Shown piece by piece: positions 24,071 through 32,272 of a DNA stretch of 39,406 nucleotides. Made by a program: the position numbers and the translations under genes. The notes below the pieces were generated by a model, which worked only from the letters and a program-made list of their open reading frames with translations, did no database searches and was not told where the DNA came from. Every line of letters starts with the position of its first letter. The first letter of the stretch is position 1. The DNA is from an uncultured Desulfobulbaceae bacterium (GTDB lineage Bacteria; Desulfobacterota; Desulfobulbia; Desulfobulbales; Desulfocapsaceae). The DNA is taken from NCBI GenBank assembly GCA_937132035.1, contig CAKZOA010000147.1:1-39406 (forward strand), written 5' to 3'.

Positions 24071-25414
24071 TTACCTACTACGCTGTTCGCGCTTGTCTTT
24101 GAAGATAAGTTTTACCGGTACCTTATCTAGCCCGAGCCCCTCGCGGAACCGGTTGGTCAGATAGCGCTGATAGGAGAAGTGGATGCCCTTGTAGCTGTTG
24201 GTCATGACAACAAATTTCGGCGGACAGGTACCGACCTGGGATGTATAGTAGAACTTCAGACGCTTGTTTTTATAAATTGGCGGTGAATGATCGGCGACCG
24301 CATCCTGCAGCAGGCGATTAAGCGCCGAGGTGGGAAAGTTTTGCCGGTACTGCCGGTAGACTGAACCTATGACCGGGAACAGGCGCTTGATGCCGTAACC
24401 GGTCAGCGCCGAGACCTTGAGCAGCGGCGCAAAGCCGACAAAAGGCAGCGCCCGGCCTATCTCTTCGAGCAGCATCTTCTGTCTTTTGCCATCCTCCTTG
24501 ATCAAATCCCACTTGTTGATCAGCAGAATAAGCCCCCGGCCCCGTTCCTGGGTATATCCAATGATCTTGGTATCCTGTTCGGTCAATCCTTCTTCGGCAT
24601 CGATCAGAACCACGGCGATATCACATCTTTCCAGGGCGTGCAGCGCCTTGAGGATGCTGAATTTTTCAAGTTTCTCGCTGGTCTTGCCCTTGCGCCTGAT
24701 GCCGGCGGTATCTATGAGAAGATAGCTGTATTTGCCCTGTTCGAGCAGCGTGTCCACCGAATCGCGGGTCGTGCCGGATATCTCTGACACCACCATACGT
24801 TCCTGTCCGAGAATACGGTTGACCATCGAGGACTTACCGACATTGGGTCTGCCGAAAAAGGCGACCTTTACCGTATCCTCCGGCAGATTTTCATCGACTC
24901 GGCTCTCGGCGAGGGAGGCGACGATATCATCCATCAGACTGTAGAAACCGTAGGTGTGTTCGGCAGAAAGCGCCCACATTTTTTCCACTCCCAGCTCGTA
25001 GAAGGCTGAGAGTCTTTCTACTTCCTGCTCTGGCCCATCTATTTTGTTGACCACGTGAAAGACGTGCTTCTCCGTCTTCCGCAGCAGTTTGCCGACCTCA
25101 TAATCCGCAGGCGTCAATCCCTCGCGGCCATCCATCAGGAAGACGATGGCGTCGGCCTCATCGATGGCGGCCATGGCCTGTTTGCGTATGTGGCCTACCA
25201 TGGCATCATCGACACTGTCGTCAATGCCACCGGTATCGACAAGGATAAAAGCCTTTTCATTCCAGATCACCCGATCGTAATGTCGGTCGCGGGTGACGCC
25301 GGGGGTCGGGTCGACCAGGGCCTTGCGTGACCCTGTGATCCTGTTGAACAGCGTCGACTTGCCGACATTTGGTCTGCCGACCAGGGCGATGATTGAATGT
25401 GTTTCCGAAACCAT
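24071..25414 (-). CDS. der: Ribosome-assembly GTPase Der (EngA)
   Basis: 447 residues with two tandem GTPase domains and a KH-like tail, the hallmark of Der, which is needed for 50S maturation. Domain 1 has 'GRPNVGKSTLFNRITG' (13-28), 'DTGGIDD' and 'NKIDG'. Domain 2 has 'FGRPNVGKSSMVNRILG', 'DTAGIRRKG' and 'INKWDL'. The C-terminus 'GTCPPKFVVMTNSYKGIHFS' and 'YLTNRFREGLGLDKVPVKLI' is typical. The ATG at 25414 fits the family; the frame runs upstream to 25573 into the preceding amgK-like gene, without similarity. It is the last gene of the minus-strand envelope cluster. Confidence 0.96.
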   Translation of the reverse strand: MVSETHSIIALVGRPNVGKSTLFNRITGSRKALVDPTPGVTRDRHYDRVIWNEKAFILVDTGGIDDSVDDAMVGHIRKQAMAAIDEADAIVFLMDGREGLTPADYEVGKLLRKTEKHVFHVVNKIDGPEQEVERLSAFYELGVEKMWALSAEHTYGFYSLMDDIVASLAESRVDENLPEDTVKVAFFGRPNVGKSSMVNRILGQERMVVSEISGTTRDSVDTLLEQGKYSYLLIDTAGIRRKGKTSEKLEKFSILKALHALERCDIAVVLIDAEEGLTEQDTKIIGYTQERGRGLILLINKWDLIKEDGKRQKMLLEEIGRALPFVGFAPLLKVSALTGYGIKRLFPVIGSVYRQYRQNFPTSALNRLLQDAVADHSPPIYKNKRLKFYYTSQVGTCPPKFVVMTNSYKGIHFSYQRYLTNRFREGLGLDKVPVKLIFKDKREQRSR

Positions 25415-25515
25415 AAGTGTTCCACGAAGAAAGGTGAGAGGGAGCAACCGCTCCTTTGAGAAAGGCCGCTGCAACTGTCGATTGCCACAGACGGAAGCAA
25501 GCCTGGATGTATCTA

Positions 25516-26598
25516 TCAGGCCAACAGGGGTGGCATTCGCTGCCTCGCCTCTGCGGCAAGTCTGCGCAGACATGTATAGGCCTGCAATTCCTGCTTGTCA
25601 AGCAACATCCCCAGATGACAGAGGGCCGGGCCGATATATTCCTTGAAAAAAGGTTTGCGGCGCCTTACGTATAAAAAGGCAAACGCACCCAGTATCTGCA
25701 GATTACGCTGCAGCTGCAGATAGGTATACTGCCTGAGAAACACCTTCTCATCATAGTCGATGAATGACTGGAGACACCTTAGATAATGACTGCGCATCTC
25801 CTCCTGAAAAGAGAGAGAAAGTGCGGCATAGGGGTCAATCAGCAACGATGCCAGATCATAGCCGGGTGGTCCGAGACGACCTCCCTGAAAATCGATGATT
25901 TTCAGGGAAGTGCCGACGACCATGACATTTCTGCTCTGAAAATCACGATGCAGAAAGAGATGCAGCTGTCCTCTGCCGGCATTGAAGGCTATATCGGCGA
26001 ATTCTTCCTCAATACCGTCAGGAGCCTCTTGCCCCAGGAGACCCTGCCAAAACTGGCTGAGAAAATACAGCGACTCCCTCTCGATCATCAGCTCGGTGTC
26101 ATACCGGGCCGTGTCGTGGCACCAGGCGTCATCGAATCCCTCTGCACCTTGTACCTGCATATAGGCAAGGCCGTCCAGCAACTCTCTATAGAGGGCGCAA
26201 ATCTCCTGCCCAGCCTCGACAACCGGTTTTCGCTGCTGCAGTCGGTCATGGAGTTTTATATCGCCACAGTCTTCAAGAAGAACAAGGCCAGTCTGTTCAT
26301 CGAAGGCCAGTATTTCCGGCACCGGCACCTTCCTGGAAAAGAGATGTCTGCCAATCGCCGCCATGGAACGGGCTTCATCATGTGCCGCTTTGGCGTGATC
26401 AGCTGGCATAACGCCAATGCACAGGGAAGCGCCACGATAAACCAGTCGATAAAAAATACGGCTGGAACCGTCTGCGGCAATGGGGAGAAGCGTATACGCC
26501 GAGAGGTTTCGGCAATCTTTTCCAGTATCTGTTCTGCCCGCGGCGGCCAGCAACTCAAGACTGCTGGCGATCAGTGTTTCTTTGGCTCTACTGTTCAT
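25516..26598 (-). CDS. amgK: Aminoglycoside-phosphotransferase-fold sugar kinase, AmgK-like (MurNAc/GlcNAc 1-kinase)
   Basis: 360 residues, APH kinase fold. Visible: 'DGSSRIFYRLVYRG' (nucleotide loop), 'LVLLEDCGDIKLHDRL', catalytic 'LFLHRDFQSRNVMVVG' (HxDxxxxN) and Mg-binding 'IIDFQGGRLGPPGYDLASLL'. The 'DFQ..R.GP..YDL' form is that of AmgK, which phosphorylates MurNAc (and GlcNAc) at the anomeric position. Its start overlaps the stop of the nucleotidyltransferase gene by 4 bp (ATGA), the same amgK/murU pairing known from Pseudomonas. This supports the call more strongly than the kinase sequence alone. It could instead act on another sugar. Der follows 101 bp downstream. Confidence 0.8.
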   Translation of the reverse strand: MNSRAKETLIASSLELLAAAGRTDTGKDCRNLSAYTLLPIAADGSSRIFYRLVYRGASLCIGVMPADHAKAAHDEARSMAAIGRHLFSRKVPVPEILAFDEQTGLVLLEDCGDIKLHDRLQQRKPVVEAGQEICALYRELLDGLAYMQVQGAEGFDDAWCHDTARYDTELMIERESLYFLSQFWQGLLGQEAPDGIEEEFADIAFNAGRGQLHLFLHRDFQSRNVMVVGTSLKIIDFQGGRLGPPGYDLASLLIDPYAALSLSFQEEMRSHYLRCLQSFIDYDEKVFLRQYTYLQLQRNLQILGAFAFLYVRRRKPFFKEYIGPALCHLGMLLDKQELQAYTCLRRLAAEARQRMPPLLA

Positions 26599-27479
26599 TG
26601 AGAGACGATGACATCGGCGAGAACCGTGCCGTCGGCAATGACGGCACCGTCCCAGACAACCGACCGACGAATGCTGACATTATTGCCTATGACCGCTTTG
26701 CCAATGCAGCTCCATTCCTCCATGTGCACCCCTCGGCCGACGCGGGCCTGCTCATCTACCAGAATGGAACCACTTATTGGGGCCTGAAGTCCTGGCAGGC
26801 AGGGAACCCTCTGCTGTAGCAGGCACCCGTGAAGATCGAGATAATCGGCCGGGGTGCCGATGTCGCGCCAGTAGCACTCATCGACCCGGACGGCGGCAAT
26901 ACGCTCATTGTTCATAAGAAGCTGACGATAGCGATCTATGATGCAGCTGTAGCTGTTTTTACTCATTTCCTTGAGGATCTGCGGATCAATGACGTGGAGA
27001 CCGGTAAAGGCCAGGGCGGGGCTGCAGTTTTCAGCAGTAAAACCGACGATGGATTCGCCCTCGACCTCCAGAGAATTGAACCTGGGATAGTCGTGAACCG
27101 CCAGCAACACTTTGCTGCCGCAGACGACATACTGCTCGATCAGCGCCCTGAGGTCGACGGTATGGTAAATATCGCCGTTGACCACCAGCAGGGGGCCATC
27201 TTCGAGATGATCCAGAGCATTGCGCAAAGCACCGCCAGTCCCGAGAATTTGCTTTTCTTTCAGGACCACCAGATCGTCCAGGTCCGCCACCGCCTCTTCA
27301 ATCTGCCGGCTCAGATGATGACAGTTAACAAGAATGCGACGGATACCGGCTCGCCGCAGCTCGTTGATCTGCAGCCGGAGAAGTGGAATATTAAGAAGAG
27401 GAAATAACGGCTTCGGCCGAAAACCACTGTAGGGCAGCAATCTGGTGCCAAAACCTGCCGCCAGTATCATGGCTTGCAT
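26595..27479 (-). CDS. murU: Sugar-1-phosphate nucleotidyltransferase, MurU-like, with beta-helix tail
   Basis: 294 residues. The nucleotidyltransferase domain (1 to about 225) has 'MILAAGFGTRLLPYSGFRPK' (4-23), 'LGTGGALRNAL', 'VVNGDIYHTVDL' and 'WRDIGTPADYLDLH'. MurU converts MurNAc-1-P to UDP-MurNAc; related enzymes make other NDP-sugars. The last 60-70 residues ('VGRGVHMEEWSCIGKAVIGN', 'SIRRSVVWDGAVIADGTVL') form hexapeptide repeats of a left-handed beta-helix, an extension that the roughly 220-residue Pseudomonas MurU lacks as I recall it. The ribosome site GGAGGATAATCA is excellent. It overlaps the kinase gene by 4 bp. The MurU call rests mainly on that pairing and on namZ/mpl in the window. 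Confidence 0.78.
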   Translation of the reverse strand: MQAMILAAGFGTRLLPYSGFRPKPLFPLLNIPLLRLQINELRRAGIRRILVNCHHLSRQIEEAVADLDDLVVLKEKQILGTGGALRNALDHLEDGPLLVVNGDIYHTVDLRALIEQYVVCGSKVLLAVHDYPRFNSLEVEGESIVGFTAENCSPALAFTGLHVIDPQILKEMSKNSYSCIIDRYRQLLMNNERIAAVRVDECYWRDIGTPADYLDLHGCLLQQRVPCLPGLQAPISGSILVDEQARVGRGVHMEEWSCIGKAVIGNNVSIRRSVVWDGAVIADGTVLADVIVSQ

Positions 27480-27728
27480 TGATTATCCTCCATTACCGTT
27501 GGCTGCTCGACTCCCGCCACACCTCCCCCCGAACATTTCATACACACTTGACGACGCTTGAACTATGATGATGACTATTGAAAAATCAGGATCGATTTAT
27601 GGAAGAGCAAGAATGTAACAGTTTATCCAAGGAACAGAGATTGATGGGTATGTCCATTTTCTCCACCTTTCGGGCGAGTTCCGACAGGCCTGCCATCCGT
27701 CATCGCTTCAACGCGTCAAGTATTCGGT

Positions 27729-28568
27729 CTAAAAGCGAAGTGTACCGCCTTCTTCCTCGGTGACGCCGACGACGACAATACCGTGCTCATCGGCCTCTCG
27801 AAGTACTTCCTCGGAGTCAAACATCAGCGATTTACCGGCCTCGACGGCGAGAACCGCGGCACCTGCTTTCTTCATGCTCTCTATGGTCTCCAGCCCCGTC
27901 GCCGGCAGATCGAAACGAAAATCCTGGCCTGGTTTATGTACTTTGACCACCACCACCTTTTCTTTACCAAGGCCGCCGCCGCGAAGAATGGTCGCATCGG
28001 TTCCCTCAATCGATTCAACCGCCAAAACCGTCCGGTCGCGCACAACCACGCATTGGCCGATGTCGAGCCGACCGATTTCCTTGGCCATGCGCCAGCCGAA
28101 GATGATATCCTCCTTCTGTTTGCCGGTGGGCTTTTTTCTGGTCAGCACCCCGGAAGGGAACAGCAGCTTGGAAAGATACCGGGTGGATTCGACGACGGTA
28201 ATACCATCCTCTTCAAGCACGTCGGCAATGGCACGTAGTATGGCATCGTCGTGCCTTTTATCGATTTTCCGCCACAGCGCCAATCCCTTGAAATCGAAAA
28301 AGACATCGCGAAAAATCCGGGTCTTAGTAATCGTGCCGAGAAAAACGGTTTCAACCACGCCGTTTTTTTTGAAAAAGGAAATGACCTTGCCGAGCTGTCC
28401 CAGTTTCACCCAACAGAAGTCATCGGCGGAGGCGACAAGCTCATTATCGGTTTCCCCCTTGAAACCGACAACCACCGGCCTCTTTCCCGAATCTTTGGCC
28501 GCCTCTATAAACAGCCTGGGGAATTGGCCGCCACCGGCAATTACACCGATAGTATCAGATATTTCCAT
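27729..28568 (-). CDS. lpxI: UDP-2,3-diacylglucosamine pyrophosphatase LpxI
   Basis: 279 residues. LpxI hydrolyses UDP-2,3-diacylglucosamine to lipid X in lipid A synthesis and replaces LpxH in alpha- and delta-proteobacteria and other groups. The family pattern is clear: 'GVIAGGGQFPRLFIEAAKDSG', 'LGQLGKVISFFKKNGV', 'RHDDAILRAIADVLEEDGI', 'LTRKKPTGKQKEDIIFG', 'GQCVVVRDRTVLAVESIEGTD' and 'DLPATGLETIESMKKAG'. The start lies 3 bp after the lpxA stop, so translation is probably coupled. It ends 249 bp before the murU-like gene, which has its own strong ribosome site and possibly its own promoter. Confidence 0.95.
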   Translation of the reverse strand: MEISDTIGVIAGGGQFPRLFIEAAKDSGKRPVVVGFKGETDNELVASADDFCWVKLGQLGKVISFFKKNGVVETVFLGTITKTRIFRDVFFDFKGLALWRKIDKRHDDAILRAIADVLEEDGITVVESTRYLSKLLFPSGVLTRKKPTGKQKEDIIFGWRMAKEIGRLDIGQCVVVRDRTVLAVESIEGTDATILRGGGLGKEKVVVVKVHKPGQDFRFDLPATGLETIESMKKAGAAVLAVEAGKSLMFDSEEVLREADEHGIVVVGVTEEEGGTLRF

Positions 28569-28571
28569 TTT

Positions 28572-29369
28572 TTAATCATCCGAAGTCCGCCGAACGACTC
28601 CCCGTTGAGATTCTTCAAAAAACCTCACCATATCATCTACTTCATCACAATCTGTTATTTCTCTTTTGGCGATTTCCAGGGCATCTTTAAGCAGGAGATC
28701 CGGTGATCGGAAGATAATGCGGAAAGCATTGTCAATCTTGGCGATGGTCTCCCTGCTGAACCCTCTTCTTCTCAGACCCACCTTGTTGATGCCGGAAATG
28801 CGCGTGCGATTGCGGGTGCCGGTGATGATGACAAATGGCGGAACATCGAGAGTTATACCGGAAACACCGCCAATATAGGAATATTTGCCTATGCGGCCGA
28901 ACTGGTGAACTGCCACCAGCCCCCCTATGGTGGCACAATCACCGACTTCAACATGCCCGGCCATGGTGGCGACATTTGACATGACGACATTGTTGCCGAT
29001 TAGGCAGTCGTGGGCGATATGGATATAGGACATCAGCAGATTGCCGCTGCCGATAACGGTCTTGCCCCCTCCCTGCTCAGTGCCCCGGTGAATGGAGGCA
29101 TATTCACGAATCTTGTTGTTGTCGCCCATTATCAGCTGGGTCGGTTCGCCGTTGTACTTCAGATCCTGGGGAGCGGCTCCCACCGTGGCGAACGAGGAGA
29201 TTTCGTTATTCTTGCCCATCACCGTCGGACCCGATACCACCGCATGGCCGGCGATCTTACAGCCCGCATCCATGCGGACATCGCCTTCGATGATGGCATA
29301 GGGACCGACACTCACGGATGAGTCGAGTTCAGCTGCTGTATCTATAATTGCGGTTGGATGTATAGTCAT
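28572..29369 (-). CDS. lpxA: UDP-N-acetylglucosamine acyltransferase LpxA
   Basis: 265 residues. LpxA adds the first 3-hydroxyacyl chain to UDP-GlcNAc in lipid A synthesis. Left-handed beta-helix hexapeptides run through residues 1-190, and the helical C-terminus completes the trimer. Key elements: 'QDLKYNGEPTQLIMGDNN', 'IREYASIHRGT', catalytic H120 in 'YIHIAHDCLIGNN', and 'IGGLVAVHQFGRIGKYSYIG'. Length matches the family. The ribosome site is weak (AGGA about 14 nt upstream). It lies 123 bp after fabZ and 3 bp before lpxI. Confidence 0.96.
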   Translation of the reverse strand: MTIHPTAIIDTAAELDSSVSVGPYAIIEGDVRMDAGCKIAGHAVVSGPTVMGKNNEISSFATVGAAPQDLKYNGEPTQLIMGDNNKIREYASIHRGTEQGGGKTVIGSGNLLMSYIHIAHDCLIGNNVVMSNVATMAGHVEVGDCATIGGLVAVHQFGRIGKYSYIGGVSGITLDVPPFVIITGTRNRTRISGINKVGLRRRGFSRETIAKIDNAFRIIFRSPDLLLKDALEIAKREITDCDEVDDMVRFFEESQRGVVRRTSDD

Positions 29370-29492
29370 AAAATAATGTTTTTCCTGTATTTTGCCGCAG
29401 ATCGTTACCGCGGCCTGAGTATAAAGACACAGCGTCTCGGAACAATATCAACCATGCCGACTAGTGATGATCGCTGCCTGCTGTTATCATTT

Positions 29493-29945
29493 TCAACCAA
29501 ACGATGCCATCAGTTCTGCCTCGGCCACCAGCTGGTCATCGACATACGCTCTGCCTTCCATGACCATAATGCCGCGCTTCATTTTCAAAAGTTTCAATTT
29601 AAAGATGACCTGGTCGCCCGGCACTACCGGTTTTCGAAACCTGGCATTGTTGATGCCGGCAAAGTAGAGCAGCTTTTGTCCAATCATCTCTGGCTTGCTT
29701 TTAAAACCCAATACTCCACCCACCTGCGCCATTCCTTCAAGTATCATGACCCCTGGCATAACAGGCCGTTCGGGAAAATGCCCCTGGAAAAACGGTTCAT
29801 TGATAGTCACATTCTTCAGGCCCTCAATTGCCTTCCCCGGGTCAATTGTGGTGATCCTGTCCACCATGACGAAGGGATAGCGATGGGGCAGCAGTTTGAG
29901 AATTGCCTGGATATCCAGCTCCCCCGGGAGTTTTGTCTCTATCAT
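29493..29945 (-). CDS. fabZ: 3-hydroxyacyl-[ACP] dehydratase FabZ
   Basis: 150 residues, hot-dog fold. FabZ dehydrates 3-hydroxyacyl-ACP in fatty acid synthesis and competes with LpxA/LpxD for the same substrate, which explains its usual place between them. Visible: 'LLPHRYPFVMVDRI' (18-31), catalytic H56 in 'GHFPERPVMPG' and E70 in 'MILEGMAQVGG'. AAGGAGAAAAGAA before the ATG is a strong ribosome site. It begins 19 bp after lpxD. Confidence 0.97.
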   Translation of the reverse strand: MIETKLPGELDIQAILKLLPHRYPFVMVDRITTIDPGKAIEGLKNVTINEPFFQGHFPERPVMPGVMILEGMAQVGGVLGFKSKPEMIGQKLLYFAGINNARFRKPVVPGDQVIFKLKLLKMKRGIMVMEGRAYVDDQLVAEAELMASFG

Positions 29946-29964
29946 TTCTTTTCTCCTTGCCGTT

Positions 29965-31014
29965 CTATTCTTTGGCCGCTAGCTGTGCCTGCAGCTCATC
30001 CAGCTCTTTTCGCAGTCGACGAACTTCCGAGCGCATTTCCGGGAGCTTACCGTAGACGGTCGCCGCCTTGGTCCACTCTTTGATAGGGATGGCGGGTACG
30101 CCGCCGACCACGGTCCCTGCAGGTAAATTCTTGGTTACACCACCCATGCCGGCCACCATGACGCCATCGCCAAGATGCACATGTCCCTTGGTGGATGACT
30201 TGCCGCCCATCACCACATTCCTCCCCAGGGTGGTGGAACCTGAGAGAGCCGCGTAGCTGACCAGCAGACAATTTTCGCCGACGACCACGTTATGGGCCAC
30301 CTGGACGAAATTGTCTATTTTGGTGCCTGCTTGTATCCAGGTAAGGCCGAAAGCAGCTCTGTCGACGCAGCAGTTGGCACCAATTTCGACATCGTCGTCT
30401 ATTTGCACAGTGCCGACCTGCGGCCTTTTGATATGATTGCCACGCTCATCCTGGGCATAGCCGTAGCCGTCACTGCCGATAACCGTACCGCAGTGAATGG
30501 TTACCCGCCTACCGATCACGCATCCATGCTCTATGGAGACATTGGCCCGGATGACGCTGTCATTGCCTATGCTGCTGTTATTGCCGACATAGACGCCGGC
30601 GCCGATACGGACCCTTTCGCCGATAGAAACGTTGTCGCCAAGGACGGCACAGGCTTCGATACTCACCTCTGTTCCAATATCGCATCCCTTGCCGACATGG
30701 GCCTGGGGATGGATTCCCGTGGCTTCAAAGGACTCTTCCAGCAGGAAATTGTGGATAATTGCCGAGGCCAGATAGGGGTTTTTGACACGAATCAGCGTTT
30801 TTTCGCTTGATTCAACATCGAGAGGAACAATGACCACCGAAGCTCCGGTTGTTTTCAGCAATTCCGCCCGGGCCGAATGAGCCAGGAAAGTTATCTGTCC
30901 GGGACCAGCCGCTTCTATTGAATCAAGAGCGTGGATTACCACGGAGCCATCCCCTGCCAGTTGGCCGTCTACCATGACCGCCAGTTCATCGGCACGTGCC
31001 TGTTGAGTATTCAC
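29965..31014 (-). CDS. lpxD: UDP-3-O-acylglucosamine N-acyltransferase LpxD
   Basis: 349 residues. LpxD adds the second (N-linked) hydroxyacyl chain in lipid A synthesis. An N-terminal uridine-binding domain (1 to about 100, 'PGQITFLAHSARAELLKTTG') precedes a long left-handed beta-helix (about 100-310), with catalytic H241 in 'IDNFVQVAHNVVVGENC'. A C-terminal helix ends the protein ('LPEMRSEVRRLRKELDELQA', coiled-coil-like). The start is a GTG at 31014 behind GGAGG. A short GC-rich terminator-like hairpin lies between it and the DUF1343 gene upstream, so lpxD may head its own lpxD-fabZ-lpxA-lpxI unit. Confidence 0.95.
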   Translation of the reverse strand: MNTQQARADELAVMVDGQLAGDGSVVIHALDSIEAAGPGQITFLAHSARAELLKTTGASVVIVPLDVESSEKTLIRVKNPYLASAIIHNFLLEESFEATGIHPQAHVGKGCDIGTEVSIEACAVLGDNVSIGERVRIGAGVYVGNNSSIGNDSVIRANVSIEHGCVIGRRVTIHCGTVIGSDGYGYAQDERGNHIKRPQVGTVQIDDDVEIGANCCVDRAAFGLTWIQAGTKIDNFVQVAHNVVVGENCLLVSYAALSGSTTLGRNVVMGGKSSTKGHVHLGDGVMVAGMGGVTKNLPAGTVVGGVPAIPIKEWTKAATVYGKLPEMRSEVRRLRKELDELQAQLAAKE

Positions 31015-31046
31015 GTCTTTTTCTTCCTCCGTCTTTTCAAAGCTCG

Positions 31047-31065
31047 AAAAGGCGCCCTAGGCGCC
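31047..31065 (-). terminator. Short GC-rich terminator-like hairpin
   Basis: On the minus strand GGCGCC-TAG-GGCGCC is followed directly by TTTTC. It lies about 20 bp past the DUF1343 stop and 33 bp before the lpxD start. The 6-bp stem and short T-run suggest partial termination between glmS-namZ and the lpx genes. Confidence 0.45.
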
Positions 31066-31082
31066 GTACTTGTCTGCAACTT

Positions 31083-32255
31083 TTATTCTTCATAAAGAAA
31101 ATACTTTCGCCGCAACCTGTCGAAGCGCTGCAGATCCTCCTGCCATGTAGCCTCCAGGGACTCAATCGGCATCCCCTCCTCCAGTTTACGTCGTATGTCA
31201 CTGGAGCCAAGTATCAGATCGAGCGGCAATCGCTGGAATTCATATTCATAGGGCGGCTCTTTATATTCAAATTCATTCTCATAGAGCAGCATGAAACTTT
31301 GCAGCAGTGCCAGGGCGGTACGATAGGGACGATAGTGGCGTGAATCGGTGACATGGACCTGGAACCCCGTACATACGCGGCTCGCCCATTTGCCGGAGGT
31401 CGGCTGAAAGAGAAGTGGTCTGAGAAAACAGCCCGGCAGCTCGGTTCTGCGTAGAATGGAAAGAATCTCTTCATGGTCGGCAAAAGGGGCGCCGACAAGT
31501 TCAAAGGGCAGAGTCGTGCCGCGTCCCTCGGATATATTGGTTCCTTCGAAGACAACCTGTCCGGCGTATACCAGAGCCGTCGTCGGTGTCGGCATATTGG
31601 GGGAGGGAAAGATCCAGGGAAGAGCGGTGTCGCCGAAAATCATGCCCCTTTTCCAGCCTCTCATCGTTATGACTTCGAGATCGGCTCCGATGGCGAATTC
31701 GCTGTTGAAATACAGAGCGAGCTCGCCCAGGGTCAGACCGTGGCGCATTGGCAGAGGATAGAGGCCGACAAAGGAGCTGCAGGCTGTCTCCAGTAGGTTG
31801 CCCTCAACGACCCAGCCCCCCAGTGGATTGGGCCGATCGAGAACCACGACCCGTTTTCCATATTCGGCGGCGGCCTGCAGACAATAGACCATGGTGTACA
31901 TGAAGGTGTAGACCCTGGTGCCGACATCCATCAGGTCGATGACCAGTACCTCGATATCCTCCAGCATCTCCTCGCTTGGTTTGCGCACATCACCATAGAG
32001 GCTGTATATCGGCAGGCCGGTGACCTGGTCGCGAAGGTGCTCCGATTCAACCATATTATCTTGTTTTTCGGAGTAGAAACCATGCTGAGGGGAAAACAAG
32101 GTGGTGAGCTTCGGACCGTATTTTTCCTGCAGCAGCAGCCTGTTATGAATCAGATCCCTGTTCACCGAAGCCTGATTGGTCAGCAACCCCAACTTTTTGC
32201 CGGATAAATAGGCTCCCTCAGATTCAAGGAGCTCTTCCAGTCCCACGGCTATCAT
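31083..32255 (-). CDS. namZ: DUF1343 protein, NamZ-like exo-beta-N-acetylmuramidase
   Basis: 390 residues. DUF1343 includes NamZ of Bacillus subtilis, which removes MurNAc from the non-reducing end of peptidoglycan fragments. The family pattern is full-length: 'GKKLGLLTNQASVNRDLIHN', 'FSPQHGFYSEKQ', 'VLVIDLMDVGTRVYTFMYTM', 'VVVLDRPNPLGGWVVEGN', 'YPLPMRHGLTLGELALYFN' and 'EGTNISEGRGTTLPFELVGA'. There is no signal peptide: the N-terminus 'MIAVGLEELLESEGAYL' is hydrophilic, so this copy should act in the cytoplasm unless exported otherwise. GGGAGAGAGAT precedes the ATG. It starts 17 bp after glmS and so shares its transcript. MurNAc released by it could feed the amgK/murU-like pair 5 kb downstream. 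The enzymatic role is inferred from the family. Confidence 0.85.
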   Translation of the reverse strand: MIAVGLEELLESEGAYLSGKKLGLLTNQASVNRDLIHNRLLLQEKYGPKLTTLFSPQHGFYSEKQDNMVESEHLRDQVTGLPIYSLYGDVRKPSEEMLEDIEVLVIDLMDVGTRVYTFMYTMVYCLQAAAEYGKRVVVLDRPNPLGGWVVEGNLLETACSSFVGLYPLPMRHGLTLGELALYFNSEFAIGADLEVITMRGWKRGMIFGDTALPWIFPSPNMPTPTTALVYAGQVVFEGTNISEGRGTTLPFELVGAPFADHEEILSILRRTELPGCFLRPLLFQPTSGKWASRVCTGFQVHVTDSRHYRPYRTALALLQSFMLLYENEFEYKEPPYEYEFQRLPLDLILGSSDIRRKLEEGMPIESLEATWQEDLQRFDRLRRKYFLYEE

Positions 32256-32272
32256 ATCTCTCTCCCGATAGC

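Noticed and set aside
25415-25573. Longer Der start at 25573
   Set aside because: The added 53 residues lie antisense-free but inside the amgK-like gene's 3' end and have no Der similarity; the ATG at 25414 gives the normal N-terminus.
27578-27763. 61-codon plus-strand frame between the murU-like and lpxI genes
   Set aside because: It starts at TTG, its end overlaps lpxI antisense, and it has no domain; chance is more likely than a decayed regulator.
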